In this document: piece after piece, positions 24,686 to 31,479 of the stretch
How the letters are laid out: each line of letters begins with the position of its first letter
Position numbering within the stretch: the first letter of the stretch is position 1
NCBI GenBank assembly: GCA_030529125.1
Contig: JAUMXP010000001.1
Span: forward strand, 1 to 33,423
Reading direction: 5' to 3'
From: Eubacteriales bacterium
Lineage (GTDB): Bacteria; Bacillota; Clostridia; Oscillospirales; Acutalibacteraceae
Length of the DNA stretch: 33,423 bases
Made by a program: the position numbers and the translations under genes
The notes under the pieces: generated by a model
Told to the model about the DNA's origin: nothing
Seen by the model: only the letters and a program-made list of their open reading frames with translations
The model's database searches: none

Positions 24686-25453
24686 ATGACGTCAATGTTA
24701 GGCACAATAGTCAACACCGTTGCGGTATTAATAGGCGGTGCGATCGGACTGTTATTCAAAAAAGCTATACCGGACAGACTATCAGACACAGTGTTCAAAG
24801 GACTTGGTCTATGCACGATGTTTATTGGCATCACAGGTGTTTTTCAAGATGGTGTAAACACGTTGGTTGTTATCATTTCCGTTGTACTGGGTGCGATTAT
24901 CGGCGAAGGGCTTAACCTTGATTTGCGTATCAATAAACTGGGAAAATGGATAGAGAATAAATGCTCTAAAAATAAAGACGACGATAATAAATCAACTGTC
25001 GCACAGGGCTTTGTGTCTGCATCACTTCTGTTCTGCGTTGGTGCTATGACCATAGTCGGCTCACTTCAAAGCGGTATCGCAAACGACCACACCACACTGT
25101 ATATAAAGAGTATACTTGACTTTGTAGCTGCTATTATTTTTGCTAGCTCACTGGGTTACGGTGTGCTGTTTTCATCTTTGTTTGTACTTATTTATCAGGG
25201 GTTAATCGCCTTAGGCTCTCATTTTGTAGCGTTAGCGTTTACTGACTCAGCAGTGCTCCTCAGTGCAACTAACGGCCTGACTCCGTTCATGGTGATTGTC
25301 AACACAATGAACTGTGTCGGCTATATCATCATCATAGGTCTTGCACTGAATATGCTCGGCATCACTAAGCTCAAGGTTATGAACTACGTTCCTGCGATAT
25401 TTATGCCTATTGCTTTGTGTCCGCTTGCTGATTATTTAGTAAGTTTGTTTTAA
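24686..25453 (+). CDS. DUF554 family membrane protein (YdfK/YqgA-like)
   Basis: A 255-residue integral membrane protein of the DUF554 family, possibly a transporter; the substrate is unknown. The start MLGTIVNTVAVLIGGAIGLL is characteristic, as are GEGLNLDLRINKLG and FCVGAMTIVGSLQSGI near 125. About six or seven hydrophobic segments are visible. I take the ATG at 24686 (MTSMLGTIVN), with GGCAGG nine bases upstream, rather than the TTG at 24656. It has its own promoter and terminator. The MntP gene follows 92 bases later, across that terminator. Confidence 0.85.
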   Translation: MTSMLGTIVNTVAVLIGGAIGLLFKKAIPDRLSDTVFKGLGLCTMFIGITGVFQDGVNTLVVIISVVLGAIIGEGLNLDLRINKLGKWIENKCSKNKDDDNKSTVAQGFVSASLLFCVGAMTIVGSLQSGIANDHTTLYIKSILDFVAAIIFASSLGYGVLFSSLFVLIYQGLIALGSHFVALAFTDSAVLLSATNGLTPFMVIVNTMNCVGYIIIIGLALNMLGITKLKVMNYVPAIFMPIALCPLADYLVSLF

Positions 25454-25458
25454 TCATC

Positions 25459-25480
25459 ACAGGTCACTGAAGTGGCCTGT
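25459..25480 (+). terminator. Terminator after the DUF554 gene
   Basis: 9-bp stem ACAGGTCAC (25459-25467) with GTGGCCTGT (25472-25480), one T-G pair, followed by a run of six T. Confidence 0.8.
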
Positions 25481-25545
25481 TTTTTGTAATTATTTACTGC
25501 GAGCAAAAAATATAGTAGTATAAGCCCTGTAAAGGTGGAATACAT

Positions 25546-26130
25546 ATGGATTTAGGATTTACGTTCTTTTTTAATAGTATATTGCTAGGTCTGGGGCTTA
25601 GCATGGATGCGTTCTCGGTATCTGTGGCAAACGGACTCAACGAACCTAAAATGCGACTGCGAAAGCTCTTTATTATCGCGTTCACATTTGCGTTCTTTCA
25701 GGCGGCTATGCCACTAATTGGCTGGGTGTGTGTACACACTGCGGTCAATCAGTTCGAGGCTTTCTCTAAGTTTGTCCCGTACATCGCGTTAATCATTCTT
25801 TGCTACATCGGTATATCGATGATTGTAAGCTCGATAAAAAACAAGGGCGAATACGAAAAGCCTAGAGTAGGCGTGCTTGCACTGCTTATGCAGGGTATTG
25901 CTACGTCTATCGACGCACTGTCGGTCGGCTTCACGATTTCAGAGTATGATTTTCTAGAAGCACTTCTGTCTGCGCTGATTATCGCCGCTGTCACCTTTGT
26001 TATCTGCGCTGTAGGACTCAAGCTCGGCAAGAAGTTCTCAACTAAGCTCTCAAGCAAAGCTACCCTGTTTGGCGGTATTATACTGGTGCTCATAGGTGTG
26101 AAGATTTTCCTTGACGGTTTTCTCTCTTAA
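25546..26130 (+). CDS. mntP: Manganese efflux pump MntP
   Basis: A 194-residue membrane protein exporting Mn(II), family DUF204. The two halves carry the paired acidic motifs LGLSMDAFSVSVANG (residues 13-27) and GIATSIDALSVGFT (near 118-131), the expected inverted duplication, with about six membrane segments. The ribosome site AAAGGTGG lies six bases before the ATG. The 92-base gap to the previous gene is too short to hold the yybP-ykoY manganese riboswitch that often controls mntP, and nothing like it is visible, so control here is probably by a transcription factor or by constitutive expression. Confidence 0.92.
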   Translation: MDLGFTFFFNSILLGLGLSMDAFSVSVANGLNEPKMRLRKLFIIAFTFAFFQAAMPLIGWVCVHTAVNQFEAFSKFVPYIALIILCYIGISMIVSSIKNKGEYEKPRVGVLALLMQGIATSIDALSVGFTISEYDFLEALLSALIIAAVTFVICAVGLKLGKKFSTKLSSKATLFGGIILVLIGVKIFLDGFLS

Positions 26131-26230
26131 CATGGGAATTGTTAAAATATGTGACAAGTTTTTCACCAAAAATACTCAAAAAGTTCAATTTGCGTTCACA
26201 TCTAATTCACATATTCAGAAAATTACGCGT

Positions 26231-26390
26231 TATAATATAGTTGTACAAAGTTAAGGACCGCAACTTGATTTTGTATTGTTCTACCCTCCTCAATGTAGAC
26301 AATAAGTCTATCATTGTACCCCTCATTTTTTATATGGGTCTTACCCAAAACAAAAGCAAAGGCACTAAGCTACCGCAAGGCTTAGTGCCT
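26231..26390 (+). ncRNA. Candidate small RNA with 6S-like topology
   Basis: This 350-base gap between mntP and the next gene has no ORF but has a perfect TATAAT (26231-26236) and ends in a strong terminator, giving an RNA of about 150 nt. Its ends close through GATTTTGTATTG (26267-26278) with CAAAACAAAAGC (26346-26357). A large pyrimidine-rich internal loop follows, then an apical hairpin AATG-TAGAC (26292-26300) with GTCTA-t-CATT (26306-26315). Closing stem, open bubble and terminal hairpin resemble 6S RNA, but I cannot match the sequence to any family. The -35 is poor. An unrelated sRNA is equally possible. Confidence 0.45.
26360..26390 (+). terminator. Terminator ending the candidate small RNA
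   Basis: 10-bp perfect stem GGCACTAAGC (26361-26370) with GCTTAGTGCC (26380-26389), followed by ATTGTTTTAT. It lies 91 bases before the next start codon and before that gene's own promoter. Confidence 0.85.
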
Positions 26391-26416
26391 ATTGTTTTAT
26401 TTAAGCAAGGTTTTGT

Positions 26417-26445
26417 TTGACATTTATGCATCAGAAATGTATGAT
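26417..26445 (+). promoter_or_regulatory. Promoter of the SAP/nuclease-like gene
   Basis: TTGACA (26417-26422), 17-base spacer, TATGAT (26440-26445), 35 bases before the ATG at 26481. Confidence 0.75.
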
Positions 26446-26480
26446 AAAATAGTAAGCAATAATGAAAGAGGGGAATTGTT

Positions 26481-28001
26481 ATGAAATTTAATGAATGCGT
26501 AGAAAAAGTATCGACTTTTACAGATCTAAAACGTTTTGCAAACGAGTATGTGATCGACTATAAACGATTATCGTTTGATGAACTTAAAGCCGCGGTAATA
26601 AAAACAGCTCCCCAATTTTCAAACGAAGATAATGTTCGCTCTGTAATCCGTTCTATTGAACTTAATCAAGACAGAAATATTCGTATTTTGTTCAATATAT
26701 ACATTAGAAATGTTCTACTCAACTGCGATGATTTTATGGAAAGTGTCCGCGTAGTTGAAGATAAAATTATAGCTTACGAACAGGATATTGTTGACACCGC
26801 TAACGAGTTTTCACTTAATGAAGAAGTAGATAACATTGAGCTTTATAAATATGTAGTTGAGGCTGCGTGGGAAGAAAACAACGATATATCTGTTGATGAA
26901 CAAAATTTAATAAATAAAATTAAAGACAAGCTCGGTATATCTGAAAAGCATCATCAAATACTTGAAGCTCAAATTGGAAAATTCCCAACTATAGGTAATT
27001 TATTGCACGCTAAAGATGATATATCGACAGTTAGAAGATACTTTCAGAACAAAGGTTTAATCATATCTGTCAGAGATACAAACAATGTTGATTATGATGT
27101 TATCCCTGAAGAAATTGCTACTGTTCTTAGAAAGCTGTTCAATATTGATATTAAAGAATCTTCTTACGCTACATTAATCGAAAGCAAGTATGTAAAGAGT
27201 AAAACATATTTAATCGATATGCTGACTAAAGCAAAAGTAATGGTACCAAAGTATCCAAAGTCAGCACAGCTCAAAGAACTAGCAATGAAAAATCTGACAG
27301 CTCATCAGTTGTTAGGTGGTTTTTCGGCTTTTGATGGTCTAGACAAGAAGACTCTATCAGAGTGGTGTAGTACTTTAGGCTTAATTGCTTATGGTACAAA
27401 ACCTGAACTTATTAATCGAATAGTTGAGTATTATGATAATATCAAACAAATACAGTGTACTGAAGAAGACGAACGCGAGCTACTATATCATTTTTATGAA
27501 GAGTTAGCTAGTCGTAAACTAGGCGAGTTAAGACAGCAAGGTGTTATCAATAAAGACTTAGAATGTGAGCATAAGTTTGAACTTGCGACAAACTATATCT
27601 TTGAAAAAATATTTAAAATAAAACCTCTTATTATGAGTGGTACAGAACACCCTGATGGTATCCTGTCATTTAATGATAAACTCATTATGTGGGATAATAA
27701 ATCTAAGGAAACAGATGTATCTCTAGCTGAACATATAAAACAATTCGACAGATACATAAAGAACTCTACTAAGCCAGTTTCTGTATTTATGGTAATTGGA
27801 CCATCATTTACAGCAGATTCACAAAAAGAATGTGCAAAATATGCGATGTCAAACGACACTATTATTTTGCTTATAACTGCATCAGAATTAAAAGAACTTG
27901 CTGAAAACTGGGCAAAAGCTCATACAACCGACAAAGAGCCTTTACCTTTAGGTGTGTTCAAGCAAAACGGTAGATTTAATCCAGATTTAGTATTACTATA
28001 A
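26481..28001 (+). CDS. TerB-like/SAP/PD-(D/E)XK nuclease-like protein (possible defence gene)
   Basis: A 506-residue soluble protein. Visible parts: a helical N-terminus; a TerB-like stretch (about 118-167, VVEAAWEENNDISVDEQNLI); a SAP-type DNA-binding motif (about 272-320, LTAHQLLGGFSAFDGLDKKTL followed by GLIAYGTKPELINRI); and a C-terminal nuclease-like region with acidic EHKFE (near 367), HPDGI (388-392) and MWDNKSKE (403-410). The last two could be the D and xxK of a PD-(D/E)XK fold. GAGGGGA precedes the ATG. The gene is a monocistron between its own promoter and terminator, close to mobile-type genes (28095-28583 and the cassette at 28975-29413), as expected of accessory defence genes. 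The domain calls are by eye; the nuclease fold is the least certain. Confidence 0.6.
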   Translation: MKFNECVEKVSTFTDLKRFANEYVIDYKRLSFDELKAAVIKTAPQFSNEDNVRSVIRSIELNQDRNIRILFNIYIRNVLLNCDDFMESVRVVEDKIIAYEQDIVDTANEFSLNEEVDNIELYKYVVEAAWEENNDISVDEQNLINKIKDKLGISEKHHQILEAQIGKFPTIGNLLHAKDDISTVRRYFQNKGLIISVRDTNNVDYDVIPEEIATVLRKLFNIDIKESSYATLIESKYVKSKTYLIDMLTKAKVMVPKYPKSAQLKELAMKNLTAHQLLGGFSAFDGLDKKTLSEWCSTLGLIAYGTKPELINRIVEYYDNIKQIQCTEEDERELLYHFYEELASRKLGELRQQGVINKDLECEHKFELATNYIFEKIFKIKPLIMSGTEHPDGILSFNDKLIMWDNKSKETDVSLAEHIKQFDRYIKNSTKPVSVFMVIGPSFTADSQKECAKYAMSNDTIILLITASELKELAENWAKAHTTDKEPLPLGVFKQNGRFNPDLVLL

Positions 28002-28009
28002 TATTTAGA

Positions 28010-28035
28010 AAGGCTTGAGCATCAGTTCAAGCCTT
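28010..28035 (+). terminator. Terminator after the SAP/nuclease-like gene
   Basis: Stem AGGCTTGA (28011-28018) with TCAAGCCT (28027-28034) followed by TTTTAT. Confidence 0.8.
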
Positions 28036-28094
28036 TTTATATTCACAACGATTTTTGTTTACAATAAAATTGTATCAGGAACTTACGAAATAAT

Positions 28095-28583
28095 ATGGAG
28101 CTAAAAACAAGAAAACCAACCAGACTCAAAGGATATGATTATAGTAGTACAGGCGTGTATTTCATTACTCTGTGCAGTAAGGACAGAAAGCCTGTATTTA
28201 GCAGAGTTGTAGGGGATGGCGTCCTCGACATCCCGAAAATAATGCTTTCTGAATATGGTGCGATAATTGATAAACATCTGAACGCTACCTCAAACCATTA
28301 TGATTATTTAAGCATTGACAATTATGTTATTATGCCTAATCATATCCACATCTTGATAAGCGTTTATAATAACGGGATGTCGAGGACGCCATCCCCTACA
28401 AATGATATAATCCCATCGTTTGTATCTACACTTAAGCGTTTTGTTAACAGAGAGGTCGGGGAAAATGTTTTTCAACGCTCATATATCGACCACATTATCC
28501 GTGATGAGAAAGATTTTGTGGAACACTTCAGATATATCGAGAACAATCCCTATAAATGGGAGTGCGACGAGTTGTTTGTCTAA
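28095..28583 (+). CDS. RAYT-type HUH transposase (Y1_Tnp, IS200-like)
   Basis: A 162-residue REP-associated tyrosine transposase, a domesticated relative of IS200/IS605 enzymes that nicks single-stranded palindromic DNA. The HUH metal motif is MPNHIHIL (near 82-89), and the candidate catalytic Tyr is in FQRSYIDHIIRDEKDF (near 127-142). The N-terminal RLKGYDYSSTGVYFIT and the C-terminal FRYIENNPYKW are typical. Length is normal for small RAYTs, and the frame is intact. The ribosome site is weak (AGGA, 11 bases from the ATG). Its own sequence contains a perfect 29-bp inverted repeat (28207-28235 and 28373-28401) coding VGDGVLDIP and GMSRTPSPT. The repeat resembles a REP-like substrate embedded in the gene. 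The trpB leader promoter begins eight bases after the stop. Confidence 0.82.
   Translation: MELKTRKPTRLKGYDYSSTGVYFITLCSKDRKPVFSRVVGDGVLDIPKIMLSEYGAIIDKHLNATSNHYDYLSIDNYVIMPNHIHILISVYNNGMSRTPSPTNDIIPSFVSTLKRFVNREVGENVFQRSYIDHIIRDEKDFVEHFRYIENNPYKWECDELFV
28207..28401. repeat. Perfect 29-bp inverted repeat inside the RAYT gene
   Basis: 28207-28235 is the exact reverse complement of 28373-28401, with 137 bases between. It begins GTAGGGGATGGCGTCC (28209) and ends GCCATCCCCTAC (28399). The arms are more GC-rich than the gene around them. Confidence 0.9.
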
Positions 28584-28590
28584 CTTTTCC

Positions 28591-28619
28591 TTGACACAAA
28601 ACTTATTACGCTGTATAAT
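28591..28619 (+). promoter_or_regulatory. Consensus promoter of the Trp T-box/trpB transcript
   Basis: Exact TTGACA (28591-28596), 17-base spacer, exact TATAAT (28614-28619). Confidence 0.9.
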
Positions 28620-28625
28620 ACACCC

Positions 28626-28910
28626 ATACTTTTTCAAACCGTTGACGCGGAGATAAAGACAGCAAATGACTTTGCAGAGAGCCCGTGATGCTGGGATACG
28701 GGTAAGATACAGGTTGTCAAATGGACCGCTGAGGGTGCAGTCAAATGCGAGGTTATTGCTCGCAGAGTATTCTGCAACGTATGGCACACGTCAGTTGCCA
28801 CGGGTATGTCAGTACCCTGTAAGCGCACCATACTGGTGAATCAAGGTGGCACCGCGGATAAGCATTTTATTCGTCCTTGACAGTAGCAATACTGTTGAGG
28901 ACGTTTTGTT
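28626..28910 (+). promoter_or_regulatory. T-box riboswitch, tryptophan-specific, with terminator
   Basis: This 358-base gap before the next ORFs is a T-box leader that senses uncharged tRNA and permits read-through when the amino acid is scarce. The T-box core AAGGTGGCACCGCGG is at 28843-28857. The competing terminator is the CGTCCTTGACAGTA (28872) / TACTGTTGAGGACG (ends 28903) hairpin, followed by TTTTGTTTT. The specifier is read as TGG (28722-28724) in the context AAATGGACCGCT, typical of the specifier loop, so the effector is tRNA-Trp. That agrees with trpB downstream. Confidence 0.9.
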
Positions 28911-28941
28911 TTATAAAACGTGTTATATTCGGAGGCAAGCT

Positions 28942-29016
28942 ATGATACTACTAACTAAACGATGGCGTGTATATGCCTTCCCCTTGAGGGGAAGGGGGAC
29001 CACTTGTGGTGGATGA
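28942..29016 (+). CDS. Short ORF with strong ribosome site, running into the cassette end
   Basis: An ATG at 28942 stands six bases after GGAGG and encodes 24 residues beginning MILLTKRWRVYA, ending TGA 29014-29016. The second half is read from the left end of the palindromic cassette. It may be what remains of the original first gene or a leader ORF interrupted by cassette insertion; a single Trp codon is present. Expression is plausible, function unknown. Confidence 0.3.
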   Translation: MILLTKRWRVYAFPLRGRGTTCGG

Positions 29017-29413
29017 GGTGTCAAATGAATAAAATAAATAATCCAAAACTTACAGGATTATCTAAGACCCTCAGAAAAAATATGACCAAGGAAGAACGTC
29101 ACCTGTGGTACGGTTTTCTAAAAGATTTGCCTGTTACTTTCAATAGACAAAAAGTTATAGGAAACTATATTGTTGACTTCTACTGTGCAAGTGCTAAACT
29201 TGTTGTTGAACTTGACGGCTCACAGCATTTTGACACTAGCGGTTTAGAAAAAGATAAACTCAGAGATGAGTATCTTACAAGCTTAGACTTAACTGTGTTG
29301 AGATATACTAATCTTGAGATACATAAAAATCTCACAGGTGTGTGCGATGATATATGGAACCATGTTTCCACCTCACCACCGCCTACGGCGGAGCCTTTCC
29401 TCAAGGGGAAGCC
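28975..29413 (+). mobile_element. Palindromic inverted-repeat cassette carrying a DUF559 gene
   Basis: The left end (28975-29021) begins GCCTTCCCCTTGAGG and closes with GGTGGATGAGGTG. The right end (29369-29413) begins CACCTCACCACC and closes with CCTCAAGGGGAAGCC. The two ends are imperfect inverted repeats of about 45 bp. Each also folds on itself (CCTTCCCC/GGGGAAGG; ACCAC/GTGGT; CCGCC/GGCGG). The DUF559 ribosome site and its last residues come from these ends. No transposase is inside, so it would have to move in trans. Target duplications were not identified. Confidence 0.6.
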
Positions 29414-29417
29414 TTGA
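29025..29417 (+). CDS. DUF559 endonuclease-like protein
   Basis: A 130-residue protein of the DUF559 family, related in fold to very-short-patch-repair and other PD-(D/E)XK-type endonucleases. Core motifs: LRKNMTKEERHLWYGFLKDL, FNRQKVIGNYIVDFYC, then KLVVELDGSQHFD and VLRYTNLEI, with the expected D and ELDGxQH residues. The ATG at 29025 is used because GATGAGGTG stands just before it; the longer frame from 28962 reads through the cassette's inverted repeat. The last 15 or so residues (STSPPPTAEPFLKGKP) are encoded by the right repeat. Placed after the T-box and before trpB on the same strand, it should be co-transcribed and so rise in Trp starvation. A biological role in Trp metabolism is unlikely. 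Confidence 0.8.
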   Translation: MNKINNPKLTGLSKTLRKNMTKEERHLWYGFLKDLPVTFNRQKVIGNYIVDFYCASAKLVVELDGSQHFDTSGLEKDKLRDEYLTSLDLTVLRYTNLEIHKNLTGVCDDIWNHVSTSPPPTAEPFLKGKP

Positions 29418-29447
29418 TAAATTTATTACTTATTTTGGAGGTACATT

Positions 29448-30668
29448 ATGGTATTTAATAACATTGATTTTGACACATATTTCAGAAACTACCCTGACAA
29501 AGAGGGTTATTTCGGCAAGTACGGCGGTGTTTACATCGACGAAAAGCTCAAAAACGCTATGGCTGAGATTACTCAGGCTTACTTCACTATCTGCCAATCT
29601 CGAAAGTTCATCGCAGAGCTTCGAAGAATCAGAAAAGAGTTTCAGGGCAGACCTACTCCTGTATCACACCTAGAGCGTCTGTCAGATGCTATGGGCGGTC
29701 GAGTTCAGCTGTACGCTAAGCGCGAGGATCTCAACCACTCCGGCGCTCATAAACTCAACCACTGTATGGGCGAGGCGTTGCTCGCTAAATACATGGGCAA
29801 GAAAAAGGTCATCGCTGAAACAGGCGCAGGTCAGCACGGTGTAGCACTTGCTACCGCTGCTGCGTACTTCGGCCTTGAATGCGACATCTACATGGGCGCT
29901 GTTGATATTAAGAAACAGGCTCCTAACGTTGCAAGAATGAAGATTTTAGGCGCAAATGTCGTTGAGGTTACTCACGGCCTGCAAACACTCAAAGAAGCTG
30001 TCGACGCTGCTTTTGATGCATACAGCAAGGAATACGAAGATGCTATCTACTGCATCGGCTCAGTGCTCGGCCCTCACCCATTCCCTATGATGGTCAGAGA
30101 TTTCCAGAGCGTTATCGGCATTGAAGCCAGAGAGCAGTTCCTCGATATGACAGGTCACCTGCCTGACGCTGTTGTTGCTTGTGTTGGCGGTGGCTCAAAC
30201 GCTATGGGTCTTTTCTCAGGCTTTTTGAACGACCCTGTTGACATCTACGGCATCGAGCCTTTAGGTCGAGGCGAAAAGCTCGGCGACCACGCGGCATCAC
30301 TAAAATATGGTAGCGAAGGTGTTATGCACGGCTTCAACTCAATCATGCTCAAAGATGAAAACGGCGAGCCTGCTCCTGTATACTCAGTAGCGAGTGGTCT
30401 TGACTATCCGTCTTCTGGCCCTGAGCACGCTTTCTTACAGGAAATCGGCAGAGTTAAGTACGATGTAATCGACGACGAAGAAACAATCGACGCATTCTAT
30501 AAACTCTCTCGTTTAGAGGGTATCATCCCTGCTATCGAGAGCTCCCACGCTATCGCATACGGCATGAAACTCGCTCAGCGCATGGACCACGGTTCAGTGC
30601 TTATTAATCTTTCAGGCCGTGGCGACAAGGACATGGACTATGTAATTGAGAAGTACGGTATCCGCTAA
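29448..30668 (+). CDS. trpB: Tryptophan synthase beta chain
   Basis: PLP enzyme joining indole and serine to make tryptophan. 406 residues, full length, TrpB1-type. Motifs: LNHSGAHKLNH with PLP Lys102, AETGAGQHGVA (catalytic Glu), VACVGGGSNAMG (phosphate loop) and LSGRGDKD near the C-terminus. TTGGAGG lies seven bases before the ATG. It sits downstream of the Trp T-box, separated by the DUF559 cassette. No trpA or other trp gene lies in the window: the next gene is convergent lexA and a terminator follows. The enzyme may therefore use indole from elsewhere, for example salvaged gut indole; that is inference, since trpA could be outside. Confidence 0.97.
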   Translation: MVFNNIDFDTYFRNYPDKEGYFGKYGGVYIDEKLKNAMAEITQAYFTICQSRKFIAELRRIRKEFQGRPTPVSHLERLSDAMGGRVQLYAKREDLNHSGAHKLNHCMGEALLAKYMGKKKVIAETGAGQHGVALATAAAYFGLECDIYMGAVDIKKQAPNVARMKILGANVVEVTHGLQTLKEAVDAAFDAYSKEYEDAIYCIGSVLGPHPFPMMVRDFQSVIGIEAREQFLDMTGHLPDAVVACVGGGSNAMGLFSGFLNDPVDIYGIEPLGRGEKLGDHAASLKYGSEGVMHGFNSIMLKDENGEPAPVYSVASGLDYPSSGPEHAFLQEIGRVKYDVIDDEETIDAFYKLSRLEGIIPAIESSHAIAYGMKLAQRMDHGSVLINLSGRGDKDMDYVIEKYGIR

Positions 30669-30686
30669 GAAGAATAGAATAAAAAC

Positions 30687-30716
30687 AGCTCCCGAAGGAA
30701 TTACCCCTCGGGAGCT
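30687..30716. terminator. Bidirectional terminator between trpB and lexA
   Basis: 9-bp perfect stem AGCTCCCGA (30687-30695) with TCGGGAGCT (30708-30716). TTTCTT follows on plus, TGTTTTT on minus. Confidence 0.85.
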
Positions 30717-30732
30717 TTCTTATGCTCTTTTA

Positions 30733-31341
30733 TCATTCGAAATTGCGGATTAATGTTACGACTTTGCCCAGTAGCACTGCGGATTTAACGATAATCGGCT
30801 CGTAGTCGTCGTTTTCAGGTTGGAGACGGATGTGGCCCTTCTCCTTGTAAAAGCGCTTGACTGTAGCACTCGCTTCGCCTGTGCACTCGTCCTCGACCAT
30901 AGCAACAACGATGTCACCGTTTAACGCAGTCGGTGTGCGGTGAACAACGATAATATCGCCATCAAAAATGCCTGCGTTGATCATACTGTCGCCAACTACG
31001 TTGAGGGCAAACATATCCCTGCCTCTGACTACAGACTGAGCTATAGGGATATAGCTCTCAATTTCTTCAACCGCCAGTATAGGCACACCCGCGGTAACTC
31101 GACCCAGAAGTGGTACTTTAGAGGTAGGTTCATCGTTTTTGATACGGATACAGCGGTTGAGTCCGCTCTCGCGCTCAATCAGACCGCGGTCTTCAAGAGT
31201 CTTTAGGTGCAGGTGCACAGTAGACGTAGATTTGAATCCCGTAGCTTCGCACAGCTCACGCACAGACGGCACTCTGCCCTGCTCGCTACAGCTAAGTATA
31301 TAATCATAAACCTTTTGTTGGCTTTTGCTCAGTGGTTTCAT
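30733..31341 (-). CDS. lexA: LexA SOS repressor
   Basis: Repressor of the SOS regulon that self-cleaves when RecA is activated. 202 residues from the ATG at 31341, which has GAGGTGAT just upstream; the longer frame to 31449 runs through the promoter. The N-terminal winged helix is SKSQQKVYDYI...VPSVRELCEATGFKSTSTVHLHLKTL (about 5-50). The cleavage site is Ala84-Gly85, the nucleophile Ser119 in VVGDSM and the general base Lys162 in ATVKRF, a slightly longer Ser-Lys spacing than in Bacillus. The promoter is at 31361-31389, with a 16-bp palindrome beside it that could be its operator. It is monocistronic and shares its terminator with trpB. Confidence 0.96.
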   Translation of the reverse strand: MKPLSKSQQKVYDYILSCSEQGRVPSVRELCEATGFKSTSTVHLHLKTLEDRGLIERESGLNRCIRIKNDEPTSKVPLLGRVTAGVPILAVEEIESYIPIAQSVVRGRDMFALNVVGDSMINAGIFDGDIIVVHRTPTALNGDIVVAMVEDECTGEASATVKRFYKEKGHIRLQPENDDYEPIIVKSAVLLGKVVTLIRNFE

Positions 31342-31360
31342 AATATCACCTCTATGACAA

Positions 31361-31389
31361 ATTCTAACACACTTCGACAAAAAAATCAA
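31361..31389 (-). promoter_or_regulatory. lexA promoter
   Basis: Minus strand TTGATT (31384-31389), 17-base spacer, TAGAAT (31361-31366), 20 bases before the ATG. Confidence 0.6.
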
Positions 31390-31391
31390 AC

Positions 31392-31407
31392 ATTTATTCG
31401 AATAAAT
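31392..31407. promoter_or_regulatory. 16-bp perfect palindrome upstream of lexA
   Basis: ATTTATTCGAATAAAT is a perfect palindrome immediately upstream of the lexA -35 box. It does not match the usual Gram-positive CGAAC-N4-GTTCG SOS box, though it has a central TTCGAA. A candidate operator. Confidence 0.45.
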
Positions 31408-31436
31408 TATAGTTTTTTCTGGTTTTTTTAAAATAA

Positions 31437-31462
31437 AAGCACCCACCAAAAAGTGAGTGCTT
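31437..31462 (-). terminator. Terminator after the GH13 lipoprotein gene
   Basis: Minus-strand stem AAGCACTCAC (31453-31462) with GTGGGTGCTT (31437-31446), one T-G pair, followed by TTATTTT. It lies 17 bases past the stop at 31480. Confidence 0.75.
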
Positions 31463-31479
31463 ATAATATAGCCTAAATA

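Noticed and set aside
25454..25545. yybP-ykoY manganese riboswitch upstream of mntP
   Set aside because: The gap is only 92 bases, part of it is the preceding terminator, and the conserved riboswitch core is absent.
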